Part shown: positions 51,456-60,105 of the stretch, one piece after another | Layout: the number at the start of each line of letters is the position of its first letter | How positions within the stretch are numbered: the first letter of the stretch is position 1 | Assembly: GCA_037439425.1 (NCBI GenBank) | Contig: JBBIWA010000015.1 | Coordinates: 32,852-96,851 of the forward strand | Direction of reading: 5' to 3' | Length of the DNA: 64,000 nucleotides | Origin: JBBIWA01 sp037439425 | Lineage (GTDB): Bacteria; Acidobacteriota; Blastocatellia; RBC074 | Made by a program: the position numbers and the translations under genes | Notes under the pieces: model-generated | Database searches by the model: none | Seen by the model: the letters and a program-made list of their open reading frames with translations, nothing else | Told to the model about the DNA's origin: nothing

Positions 51456-53360
51456 ATGTGCGGCATCCTGGGCATTCTCAATCTCGAAAGCGAGCGACCG
51501 GCTGACGAGCAGGCAGCGCGGGCGATGGCAGCGGCGATGAGACATCGCGGGCCAGATGATGAAGGTTTCTACTTCAAGGACGGCGTGGCGCTGGGGATGC
51601 GGCGATTGGCGATCATTGATCTACCGGGCGGACATCAACCGCTCTGTAATGAAGATGGTTCCGTGTGGGTAGTCTTCAATGGCGAAATCTACAATTTTCG
51701 CCAGCTGCGCGCGGAGCTGGAAAGGCGCGGCCACTGCTTTCGTACCCATTCCGACACAGAGGTGCTGGTGCATCTTTACGAGGAGTATGGCGATGAGCTG
51801 GTCGCGCACCTGAATGGCATGTTCGCCTTCGCGCTGTGGGACGAAGGGCGCAGGCGCTTGCTCGCGGCGCGCGATCGGATGGGCGAAAAGCCATTTTACT
51901 TCGGTATCTTCGGCGGCGCATTTGTGTTTGCTTCAGAACTCAAAGCGCTGCTGGCGCACCCGGCCAGCGAATGGCGCCTCAATTTGCTGGCCCTGCGCAA
52001 ATATCTGAGCTACGAGTTTGTCCCTTCGCCGCACTCGATACTGGCGGGAGTGCGCAAGTTGCGGCCGGCGCACCGGTTGATTTTTGAGAAGGGCAGCTGG
52101 CGCGAAGAACGATACTGGCAACTGAATTACGAGGTGGAGAAGCTCGGCCTGAGCGAGGCCGGGGCCGCTGAAGAGCTGCGCGAGCGATTGCGCGAAGCCG
52201 TGCGGTTGCGGCTGGTTGCTGATGTGCCGCTGGGGGTGCTACTTTCCGGCGGGATTGATTCGAGCACGGTGGCAGCGCTCTCTGGCGAAGCAGCCTCGGA
52301 ACGGATCAAAACTTTCTCCATCGCCTTTACTGAGCCTTCGTTCGACGAATCGCGCTATGCGCAGACGGTCGCGACTTATCTCGGCACAGAGCATTTCGCG
52401 CAGCACTTCACCGAACGCGAGCTGCTGGAGATCGTGCCTGAGATCCCGCGTCTGCTCGATGAACCGCTGGGCGACGGGTCATTGATTCCAACTTACCTGC
52501 TGGCTCGCTTCACACGCGAGCACGTCAAAGTCGCGCTCGGTGGGGATGGGGGCGATGAACTATTTGCTGGCTATCCGACCTATCTTGCCCACCGGCTGGC
52601 GAACTACTATTGCCGGCTCCCGTCATTTCTGCGCTCGCGGGTGATTGAACCAGCCGTAGCGCGGTTGCCCGTCTCGACCAAAAACCTCTCGTTTGACTTT
52701 CGTGCCCGGCGCTTCGTGCGCGGAGCCACGCTGCCGGCAGGCACGCGCCACGCCGTCTGGATGGGATCGTTTGATGCCGAGCTGCAACGGCTGTTGCTGG
52801 CGCCTGAAGTGATCGCCGCCTGTCCTGACGAAGAGGTCTTTGAGGAAGTGCGCGCCTTTGATCAGCGCAATGGCGCAGACGTGGTTGAAAGCATGATGGG
52901 CCTGGATGCCAGGAATTACCTGGCCGAATGCGTCCTCTTCAAGCTAGACCGCGCCAGTATGGCAGCATCTTTGGAAGTGCGTGCGCCACTGCTGGATCAC
53001 ACCTTAATAGAATTTCTCGCACGCCTGCCAGTCAATTTCAAGCTGCGTGGTTTGACCACCAAGTACCTTCTCAGGCGAGCAATGCGCGATTATCTGCCGC
53101 AATCAGTAGTCACTCGCAGCAAAAAGGGCTTCGGCATGCCGGTTGCCAAGTGGGTGAAGACTGAGCTGCGCTCGCTTGTCCGTGACACCTTCTCGCCTGA
53201 GCGGCTCCGGCGTCACGGTCTGTTCAATGTCGGATATGTGCAGAGATTGCTTAAGGAGCACGAGCAGGGTCAGGCTGATCACCGGAAACTTATTTGGACT
53301 CTGTTGATGTTTGAGATATGGCACGTGACTTCCCAAATTGCGCGCTCTTTCAGGCCTTGA
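51456..53360 (+). CDS. asnB: Asparagine synthase (glutamine-hydrolysing)
   Basis: A 634-residue AsnB-type enzyme. MCGILGILN places the glutaminase Cys2 exactly at the N-terminus, followed by RHRGPDDEG and VFNGEIYNF. The synthetase domain has LLSGGIDSSTVAALS (PP-loop ATP site), and LEVRAPLLDHTL near the end. It makes asparagine or amidates another carboxyl, sometimes in sugar-polymer clusters; with the GT2 next door the second use is worth considering. The ATG at 51456 is required for a terminal Cys. Its end overlaps the 3' end of the histidine kinase gene by 11 bases, convergently. Confidence 0.93.
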   Translation: MCGILGILNLESERPADEQAARAMAAAMRHRGPDDEGFYFKDGVALGMRRLAIIDLPGGHQPLCNEDGSVWVVFNGEIYNFRQLRAELERRGHCFRTHSDTEVLVHLYEEYGDELVAHLNGMFAFALWDEGRRRLLAARDRMGEKPFYFGIFGGAFVFASELKALLAHPASEWRLNLLALRKYLSYEFVPSPHSILAGVRKLRPAHRLIFEKGSWREERYWQLNYEVEKLGLSEAGAAEELRERLREAVRLRLVADVPLGVLLSGGIDSSTVAALSGEAASERIKTFSIAFTEPSFDESRYAQTVATYLGTEHFAQHFTERELLEIVPEIPRLLDEPLGDGSLIPTYLLARFTREHVKVALGGDGGDELFAGYPTYLAHRLANYYCRLPSFLRSRVIEPAVARLPVSTKNLSFDFRARRFVRGATLPAGTRHAVWMGSFDAELQRLLLAPEVIAACPDEEVFEEVRAFDQRNGADVVESMMGLDARNYLAECVLFKLDRASMAASLEVRAPLLDHTLIEFLARLPVNFKLRGLTTKYLLRRAMRDYLPQSVVTRSKKGFGMPVAKWVKTELRSLVRDTFSPERLRRHGLFNVGYVQRLLKEHEQGQADHRKLIWTLLMFEIWHVTSQIARSFRP

Positions 53361-56307
53361 TTTGGCTCAACACCTCATGAATGGTAGTGATCAGCTGCTC
53401 CGGCTCGATTGGTTTGGGTAAGTGCCGGTCAAAGCCGCTCTCAAAAGCGCGGTCGCGATCTCCAGCCATCGCATAGCCTGTGAGCGCGATCACCGGGCGG
53501 CGCTCAAAACGGGGCAGTTGGCGCAATTGCTGGACAAATTCATAGCCGTCAATATCCGGCAACCCGATATCGGAGATTACCACCTCAGGATTGACCTCAG
53601 CGGCCAGTTTTAACCCTTCGGGAACCGAGGAAGCCAGGAAGACCTCAGCGCCGTAAGATTGCAGGATGAGACTGAGTAGTTCCCTGGTGTCGAGTGAATC
53701 TTCCACGACCAAGACGCGCACCTGATCGAGCCGGATGGACCTGACTCTACGTTTGCGCGCTGGCGGACGAAGCGGCGGCTCAGTCTCGCGGAGAGGAATG
53801 GCAACGGTGAAGCGCGCGCCGCGCCCTTCGCCTTTGCTTTCGGCTTCGATCCAGCCCCCGTGCATTTCGACCAGTGAGCGCGCGATGGCCAGCCCTATCC
53901 CCAGCCCGCCGTGACGGCGGGTGGTGCCTGAATCTGCCTGGCGAAACCGATTGAAGATCACTGGCAGAAGTTCCGGCCTGATGCCAATTCCGGTGTCAGT
54001 CACTTCCACCTGACAGCAGTTGCCGACCCTGCGAGTGGAGACGCTGATGCGACCGCGCGCGGGAGTAAACTTGACGGCATTCGAGAGCAAATTCCAGATG
54101 ACCTGTTCCAAGCGCACGGCGTCAGCATAAACTGGCAGCGGCTCCGGCGCGAGGTCCAGCTCCAGGTCGAGCATCTGCGTATCGATCCGGCACTGGACGG
54201 TTTCGAGCGCGTGGCGCACAATTTCGTTCAAGTCTTTTGCGGCGCACTCCAGCTCGATCTTGCCAGTAATAATGCGGGACATATCGAGCAGATCATCTAC
54301 CAGTTGCGCTTGCAGCCGCGCATTGCGCTCGATAGCTTCGAGCCCCTGCCGGATGACAGCCGTCTCACCCACATGGTCACGCATAATATGAGCCCAGCCC
54401 AGGATCGGGGTGAGCGGCGTCCTCAGCTCGTGCGAGAGCATGGCCAGAAACAGATCTTTGGCATGGTTTGACCGCTCCAGCTCCGCCTGGATCTGTAAGA
54501 GACTTGTCACCTCGTGCGCAATGCCAACGACCAGAATGATCTCACCGGCTGCATTGCGAATGGGAGAGACTCCAGCCACGACGTGGATCGGTGTCCCATC
54601 GCGCCGCTGCCAGACGATATGAGCATCGCGCACCTCTTCGCCACGCAAAGCTCGCATCAGCAGTAATTGATCTGTTGTCAGCGGCGTTCCGTCAGGGAGC
54701 TGGCTGCGGATCAAAGCCGGATACTTCTCCAACTCCACTTCCAGCTCGCGCGGATCATCAAAGGCGAGCAGCCGCGCCGCTGCGGAATTGACTCGCACCA
54801 CCCGCTTCGTCGCCCCATCGGCGATGAAGACTGCGTCGGTGATGTGCTCGATCACAGCTTCGAGCTTGTTGCGTTCAGTCCAGGCATCGGCCAGCGCCGC
54901 TTCAAGCTGTTGCTGGCTGCGGATGCGCTCGGTCATCTCAATGCCCATTAACAAGAGGCTTTCAGTGGCTCCCTCTTCGTCCTTCACCGGCCAGACAGTC
55001 CAATCCCAATAAGTCGCTTCACCCTTGGCCTGGGCCAGACTCATTTGCGCGCGTCGAGTGAAGGGCTGACCTTGCTGGACCAGGCGCGCGAAATCTTCCT
55101 GCCAAAGCTGGTCTGAGAAGAGCTGTGGTGCCACCTCAGTAAAACTCCGACCAGCCAGCTCCAGCTCTGGATCGCCCACGCAATCGCGCATCAAGTCAAG
55201 ATAGATGGGATTGGCCATCACATAGCGCAGCTCGGTCGTCAAATGCGCTATCGCTACTGGAGCGCTCTCGGTCAGCAGGCGCGTGAAGCGACGCTCAAAG
55301 GCCAGTTGGCGGCCGAGCAGCGCCTGAGCTTCGCGCATCAGATGATCGCGCGTGATGGCTGCCGCTAACTGGTTCGAGACAGCATGGAGAAATGATAGGT
55401 CTTCGTAGCCTAGCTCACGGCGCTCGCGACTGCCCAGGATCAGGACGCCCAGCTTCTTCTCGCCATCCGTGATCGGCAACGCCACGTGGCTCAGCAAGGA
55501 GAAAGAGTTCCAGAGCGGGCAGGTGTGTTGTGCGGATGAAAAATCTGCTCCCTCTCTAGTGTGCCAGACGAGGGGCTCGCAAAGCGCCTCACGAAAAGGC
55601 GCCTGACGCACTTGCTCCACTTCAGCTTCAGTCAAGCCACGGTGCGCAAGGCAGCTCAGCTGCTGCGCAGTCTCGTCTTCGTATAGCGCCACGACGATCT
55701 CGTGAGCGGTCAACTGCTCAATCCGCTCCAGCGCATAAGCGAAAGCCTGGGCCGGGTCCGTAGACCGGCTGATGACTGAAGCGATTTCGTTGAGCGCTGC
55801 CAACTCGCGATTTCGCCTCTCCAGCTGCCGCTGGCTACGCTCGAGTTCGGCCAGATCGCTCGACACCTGGCGCAACTCAGCATCGGTCTGCTCGCGCAAA
55901 CTCTGTTCAGCGGTCAAAATCCGCCACTGCCGCAGTGAGAGATAACAAATCATGCTTTGCAGCGCGAGCGAGAATTGGGCCGTCATCAGCTGAGTCTCCA
56001 TCCCCGCCCCCTTGAGCATCAACAGACCCTCGGTCACCGTGGCGGCAATACTGACCGTACCCACAAAAAGGATCGTCAGACGCTGGCGCGCGCCAAAAGT
56101 CAACAGCGGTGGGAGCAGATATAGCAGCAGGAAATGCGGCATCGGTGACAGTATCCACCTACTGATCCAGATGGCTAGAAATGAGCTCGCCAGCAAGATC
56201 AACAACCGTAGCTCCTCGCCTCCCCATTCCCACCGCTCTGATCGCCTGCGCGTGAAACCAAACTCCGCCCCACGCATAAGCCACCCTCGCTTCTTGGTCA
56301 GGATCAT
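53350..56307 (-). CDS. Hybrid sensor histidine kinase / response regulator
   Basis: A 985-residue hybrid. Membrane segment at about 33-130 (several helices), coiled coil (about 135-170), GAF domain (about 175-325), PAS (about 335-465), PAS/PAC (about 475-605), HisKA with H626 in LAMLSHELRTPL, HATPase with N-box IWNLLSNAVKFTP (N743), DTGIG and GLGIGLAIA, and a receiver domain (about 860-985) with D913 in VVISDIGLPDIDG. It senses an unknown cytoplasmic or membrane cue and passes phosphate to its own REC, then to a histidine phosphotransfer partner not in the window. Start ATG 56307, or ATG at residue 11. Confidence 0.9.
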   Translation of the reverse strand: MILTKKRGWLMRGAEFGFTRRRSERWEWGGEELRLLILLASSFLAIWISRWILSPMPHFLLLYLLPPLLTFGARQRLTILFVGTVSIAATVTEGLLMLKGAGMETQLMTAQFSLALQSMICYLSLRQWRILTAEQSLREQTDAELRQVSSDLAELERSQRQLERRNRELAALNEIASVISRSTDPAQAFAYALERIEQLTAHEIVVALYEDETAQQLSCLAHRGLTEAEVEQVRQAPFREALCEPLVWHTREGADFSSAQHTCPLWNSFSLLSHVALPITDGEKKLGVLILGSRERRELGYEDLSFLHAVSNQLAAAITRDHLMREAQALLGRQLAFERRFTRLLTESAPVAIAHLTTELRYVMANPIYLDLMRDCVGDPELELAGRSFTEVAPQLFSDQLWQEDFARLVQQGQPFTRRAQMSLAQAKGEATYWDWTVWPVKDEEGATESLLLMGIEMTERIRSQQQLEAALADAWTERNKLEAVIEHITDAVFIADGATKRVVRVNSAAARLLAFDDPRELEVELEKYPALIRSQLPDGTPLTTDQLLLMRALRGEEVRDAHIVWQRRDGTPIHVVAGVSPIRNAAGEIILVVGIAHEVTSLLQIQAELERSNHAKDLFLAMLSHELRTPLTPILGWAHIMRDHVGETAVIRQGLEAIERNARLQAQLVDDLLDMSRIITGKIELECAAKDLNEIVRHALETVQCRIDTQMLDLELDLAPEPLPVYADAVRLEQVIWNLLSNAVKFTPARGRISVSTRRVGNCCQVEVTDTGIGIRPELLPVIFNRFRQADSGTTRRHGGLGIGLAIARSLVEMHGGWIEAESKGEGRGARFTVAIPLRETEPPLRPPARKRRVRSIRLDQVRVLVVEDSLDTRELLSLILQSYGAEVFLASSVPEGLKLAAEVNPEVVISDIGLPDIDGYEFVQQLRQLPRFERRPVIALTGYAMAGDRDRAFESGFDRHLPKPIEPEQLITTIHEVLSQIKA

Positions 56308-56600
56308 CTCGCTTCAATCGGGGCGATTGTAAGGGACTCAAATCGTCTTATTCGGTATTTATCGGGGACTTGCCAAAGAGGAATTTAATGCCACTGCTCA
56401 TTCGGTGACCTCAGCTTAATGAATCCAGCCCTGAGTGTCAATCAAAATACCGGCGGGCGGGAAAGAAGAAAAACTCGGGAGGGAATCCGTATTCTGTTTG
56501 CAAGAGAGCGTCACGGCCAGCGTTCTGTCAACGAGTAACTGGCGCAGCGAGTCGAGCGGCTCAGCTACGCCGTGATCACAATTTTGCTGTGAGGTAAAAC
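56308..56600. other. Divergent intergenic region
   Basis: This lies between the histidine kinase and the VIT-VWA gene. AT-rich segments near 56330-56370 could hold promoter elements, but no -35/-10 pair is convincing. GTGAGG about ten bases before 56601 may serve as the ribosome binding site. Confidence 0.4.
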
Positions 56601-58886
56601 ATGACATACAGTCGCTATTGCTTCCGGTACGGTTTTAGTCTGCTTGCAGTCATCGTCTGCATCTGGTTGAGCAGCGCTGCGGCACAGGCGCAAGGGATCA
56701 TCGTTCCAGAAGCTTGCCGCCGCTGCCCCCACCCGATTCCCCTGCCGCCGGATTTGCGCTTGCCGCCAGCACTTCAACTCAGGCAGATCCACATCAGAAC
56801 CAGGATCACTGATCAGGTGGCGACGACTCAGGTCGCCCAGACCTTTTACAATCCTACACCTTACACGCTGGAAGGAGTCTATTTCTTCCCGCTGCCTGAG
56901 AGCGCTTCCATCACCGAGTTCGCGATGTGGGAGGGCAACAGGCGTCTGGCCGGGGAGGTGCGCTCCCGCGATGAAGCGCGGCGCATTTATAATGAAATCG
57001 TGCGCGCGCGCCGCGACCCGGCGTTGCTCGAATACGCCGGGAAGAATCTGTTCCAGGCCAGCGTCTTCCCCATCCCGCCACATAGCGATAAGAAGATCGA
57101 GCTGACCTACACGCAGCTGCTGCGTAACGACCACGGCACCGTGGCTTATCGTTATCCGCTGGGCACCGGCTGGCGCGCCCATAGTTTTGCGGATGATGGG
57201 TGGCCGCGTCCGCTGCCAGAACCCGGGCCACCACGAGAAAGTTCAAGACTGCGTCCACGCCCGACTGGTTCCACACCATGCCGCATTTCAGCCGAGATCG
57301 AGATCTCATCGCGTATAGCACTCAAGGGGATTTATTCGCCATCGCATGAGATCGTGGTAAAACGCGACGGCGAACGACGCGCGCGCGCGAGCTTTGAGCT
57401 GCAGACAGCGGCGGCCCAACTTGACTTCCAGCTCTTCTACACTGTCTCTGAGCAAGACTTCGGTCTATCGCTGATCACTCACCGCGAGCCGGCCAAAGAC
57501 GGCTACTTTATGTTGCTTGTTTCTCCGAAAGCCGAACTGGATGAGCAGGAAGTGTCGGCCAAAGACGTCATCTTTGTCCTCGACACTTCAGGCTCGATGA
57601 ATGAAGACGGTAAGATCGAAAAAGCCAAAGCCGCCTTGCGTTTTGGCGTGAGCGCGCTCACGCACCGCGACCGCTTCAATATCGTTTCGTTCGCAGGCGA
57701 AGAACACCTGCTGAGCGCAGAGCTCATCGCAGCCAACGACGATGGCAAGCGGCAAGCACGCGAATTCATCGAGAAGATGCGCGCTTCAGGCGGAACTAAC
57801 ATCAACGATGCCCTGCTTCAGGCGCTGCGCCAATTTCAGACAAATGAACGCCCCAGGTTTATCGTCTTCATTACGGACGGCCAGCCGACAGTGGGGGTGA
57901 CGGATGCCAGCCGCATCATGCAAAACGTGAAGCAAGCCAATCAGACTCACGCGCGCATTTTCGCCTTCGGCGTCGGCTATGACATCAATACTTTGCTACT
58001 GGATGGATTGGCGGCCGAAAATCGTGGCGCAGCGGATTACATCGAACCGGACGAAGACATCGAAGTAAAGGTCTCGAACTTCTTCGCCAAAGTTAATCAC
58101 CCCGTGTTAAGTGAGATCAGAATAGACTGGGGCGGAGTGGCGACCGAGATGATCTACCCGCGCGAGCTCCCCGATCTCTTTCACGGCTCGCAATTGGTGC
58201 TCATTGGCCGCTACCGGAGTAAGTCAGGCAGGTCTTCGCCTGCTCATCGCCTTACCCTCACTGGCAAGGTGAACGGGCGCGAGCATCGCTTCATTTACGA
58301 TGATCTGCAATTTCCAGAGGTGAGGACGGAGAATGAATTTCTCGCTCAGCTCTGGGCGACGCGGCGCGTTGGTTTCCTGATCGAACAGATCCGCCTGCAT
58401 GGTGAATCACGCGAACTGCGCGAAGAGATCATCGAACTAGGCACGCGCTACGGCATCGTCACGCCTTACACCTCATCCCTCATCCTGGAAGAGGTGATGC
58501 AAGCTGGGCGCCCCGGCGATCTCAGACCTCAAAACGCGCCCGCCAGGTCTGCTCCAGGCGTTGGGGCTGGAGAAGCGGCTGTGAGGGTGAGCAAGGAGAA
58601 AGCCAAACTGCTGGAAGCTGATAAGCTAGGCAAACTCGATGAGGCAGGAGGCACAAGCGGCAGTCAGAAGCGCCTCGTGGCGGGCAAAACTTTCTATCTC
58701 CGCACTGGGGTCTGGACCGACAGCGAGTTCAAAGCCGGGATCGGATTGCCTGAAATCACACTGACGTTCGCCAGCGACAGCTACTTCAACCTGATCGAGC
58801 AGGAGCCCAAACTGGCTGAGTTCTTTGCGCTCGGCAAGCGCGTGGTGGTGGTTTGGAAGGGGAAGCTTTACCGGGTCGAGGAATAG
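56601..58886 (+). CDS. Secreted VIT-VWA domain protein
   Basis: A 761-residue exported protein with signal peptide FRYGFSLLAVIVCIWLSSAA. The VIT domain (about 45-185) has VATTQVAQTFYNPTPYTLEG and VYFFPLPESA, followed by IPPHSDKKIELTY. The VWA domain (about 325-490) has the MIDAS VIFVLDTSGSMNEDG, GGTNINDAL and FITDGQPTVGV. A C-terminal beta-region (about 560-761) ends in GKRVVVVWKGKLYRVEE with no LPxTG-like sorting signal, unlike classic sortase-target VIT proteins. It probably acts in adhesion or protease inhibition at the cell surface. Confidence 0.88.
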   Translation: MTYSRYCFRYGFSLLAVIVCIWLSSAAAQAQGIIVPEACRRCPHPIPLPPDLRLPPALQLRQIHIRTRITDQVATTQVAQTFYNPTPYTLEGVYFFPLPESASITEFAMWEGNRRLAGEVRSRDEARRIYNEIVRARRDPALLEYAGKNLFQASVFPIPPHSDKKIELTYTQLLRNDHGTVAYRYPLGTGWRAHSFADDGWPRPLPEPGPPRESSRLRPRPTGSTPCRISAEIEISSRIALKGIYSPSHEIVVKRDGERRARASFELQTAAAQLDFQLFYTVSEQDFGLSLITHREPAKDGYFMLLVSPKAELDEQEVSAKDVIFVLDTSGSMNEDGKIEKAKAALRFGVSALTHRDRFNIVSFAGEEHLLSAELIAANDDGKRQAREFIEKMRASGGTNINDALLQALRQFQTNERPRFIVFITDGQPTVGVTDASRIMQNVKQANQTHARIFAFGVGYDINTLLLDGLAAENRGAADYIEPDEDIEVKVSNFFAKVNHPVLSEIRIDWGGVATEMIYPRELPDLFHGSQLVLIGRYRSKSGRSSPAHRLTLTGKVNGREHRFIYDDLQFPEVRTENEFLAQLWATRRVGFLIEQIRLHGESRELREEIIELGTRYGIVTPYTSSLILEEVMQAGRPGDLRPQNAPARSAPGVGAGEAAVRVSKEKAKLLEADKLGKLDEAGGTSGSQKRLVAGKTFYLRTGVWTDSEFKAGIGLPEITLTFASDSYFNLIEQEPKLAEFFALGKRVVVVWKGKLYRVEE

Positions 58887-58925
58887 ACCACAACTTAAGC
58901 TGCTATACAGCAGGTAGTTCAAAAA

Positions 58926-59267
58926 TCATGTAGGCCCCGTAATGCATACTTTTTTGATCAACCTCTGACAGGGGTTGTTGATTGACCGACGTCTCCGTTG
59001 TGATGTTCCGCCCCTGAAAGTACTCTTCATATACATACCACCCACCGAAGCATCAGTGACGCTACCGAGCAGTGCAAGCACCAAAGCCTGAAAGTACTCT
59101 TCATAGACATACCAGCCACCGAAGCCAAGGCCAACCCAAAATATGAGTGACGCCGCCGCCATGCGTGGTCGCTTGTTTTGAGCAACTGCCAGGATACGTT
59201 GATCTAGTTGCCGAAATTGGCTCGTACCCTTTCGGCAATCGTCTGTTGACAGGCTCGCGCAGCTCAT
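58926..59267 (-). CDS. Small membrane protein with a partial internal duplication
   Basis: The reading frame gives a 113-residue protein: a charged N-terminus (STDDCRKGTSQFRQLDQRIL), a helix (MAAASLIFWVGLGFGGWYVY) then EEYFQALVLALLGS. The DNA encoding GFGGWYVYEEYFQ is repeated 74 bases downstream, where the same amino acids appear in a different frame and lead to a sensible C-terminus (YFQGRNITTETSVNQQPL and on to the stop at about 58914). The gene was thus probably intact once and suffered a duplication that shifted its frame. Family unknown. AGGAGG lies 15 bases before the ATG at 59267. Confidence 0.45.
   Translation of the reverse strand: MSCASLSTDDCRKGTSQFRQLDQRILAVAQNKRPRMAAASLIFWVGLGFGGWYVYEEYFQALVLALLGSVTDASVGGMYMKSTFRGGTSQRRRRSINNPCQRLIKKVCITGPT
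59014..59125. repeat. 38-bp near-identical direct repeats, offset 74
   Basis: Copies 59014-59051 and 59088-59125 differ at only two positions. They overlap the small membrane gene and explain the frame change in it. The word GCGTCACT occurs ahead of both copies in the coding direction, so the duplicated unit was longer and the second copy lost roughly 20 bases. Confidence 0.8.
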
Positions 59268-59384
59268 GGTCGAGCTTCTTAACCTCCTGCGGCCGCCGCT
59301 ACCTTGATTCGCCAAGCCTTCGTGATTTGTGACTGCCCTTTCCTCTATCGTTTCCAGCGATGCCCGATCTTAACTTTTATTCAG

Positions 59385-59846
59385 ATGGATTCGATTCCTG
59401 ACGAACTGCTTGAACTCAAAGCCCGCTGCGATCGGTGGTGGGCAAACCGCAAATCCCAGTCCGAACCTATCCCTGACCAACTCCGCGCCCAGGCTCTCGA
59501 GATGGCCAAGCGCTTTTCTTCTACACTCCTGCTGCTCCGGGTTTTGAAGGTCCAAGTTTGGAGCTTGAAAAAGCAGGGCAGGGCCAAACCCTTTCACCGC
59601 GCCGGCGGCCCCGACATCGCCCAAGGCGGCTTTCTTCAAGTTGCCGCAGGAGTGCGACTCTAGCGCCGGCTCAATCTTTGATCGCCCCATCTTCGATCAC
59701 TTGTCGTTTGCAAATCGAACGCCCCGATGGAAAGCGCCTCACTCTCACTCTTCCTTCACTCGACGCCGCCACCTTACACGCTCTCATCACCGATTTCCTT
59801 CGAGGTTCATCGAGATGATTCAGATTACACTGCAATCGAGAATCCT
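59385..59846 (+). pseudogene. Remnant of an IS66-type element (accessory orf and start of orf2)
   Basis: ATG 59385 reads MDSIPDELLELKARCDRWWA, RKSQSEPIPDQLRAQALEMA and VWSLKKQGRAKPF, the layout of the first accessory protein of IS66-type elements. The frame then breaks around 59575-59690, and ERPDGKRLTLTLPSLDAATL (about 59720-59790) continues the family in another frame. At 59816 ATG opens MIQITLQSRIL, the typical N-terminus of the second IS66 protein, cut off after 11 codons where the palindromic repeats begin. No IS66 transposase domain follows. Confidence 0.65.
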
Positions 59847-59848
59847 GC

Positions 59849-60018
59849 TCAGCCGTGGAGCGGCAATTGAATGTGCTTTTCAGGAGTTAGATCCCAGGTC
59901 ATTGTACTATCGATGTAACCGTTCAGCCGTGGAGCGGCAATTGAACTTAGGCCGGCCTTTCAAGGCCGGCATCGCGGTGAAGCGAGAGCATTCGCGTCGC
60001 ACTAGCGACGGTTGAAAC
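59849..60018. repeat. CRISPR-like palindromic repeats, no cas genes
   Basis: A 23-bp sequence is identical at 59849-59871 and 59923-59945 (offset 74) and contains GCCGTGGAGCGGCAATTGAA. A related element ends at 60018, GTCGCACTAGCGACGGTTGAAAC, offset 71 from the second, with the same stem-plus-TTGAA(A)C form. Between them lies a separate hairpin (59950-59970, GCCGGCC-type arms). Spacing and the TTGAAAC end fit a degenerate CRISPR array, but only two units are alike and no cas gene or leader is present. A dispersed hairpin family is the alternative. Confidence 0.45.
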
Positions 60019-60105
60019 TCTCAATCCCGCTTTGCAAGCGGCAGCGAATTCTTGCAGACCAGGGCTGCCTGAAATGAATGCCCAGGCCTGTAGTTACTTA
60101 TTATC

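Noticed and set aside
53350..53360. Possible fusion of asnB and the histidine kinase
   Set aside because: They are convergent on opposite strands; the 11-base overlap is only of stop regions.
56601..58886. VIT-VWA protein as a sortase target
   Set aside because: No LPxTG-like motif or terminal helix and no sortase gene nearby.
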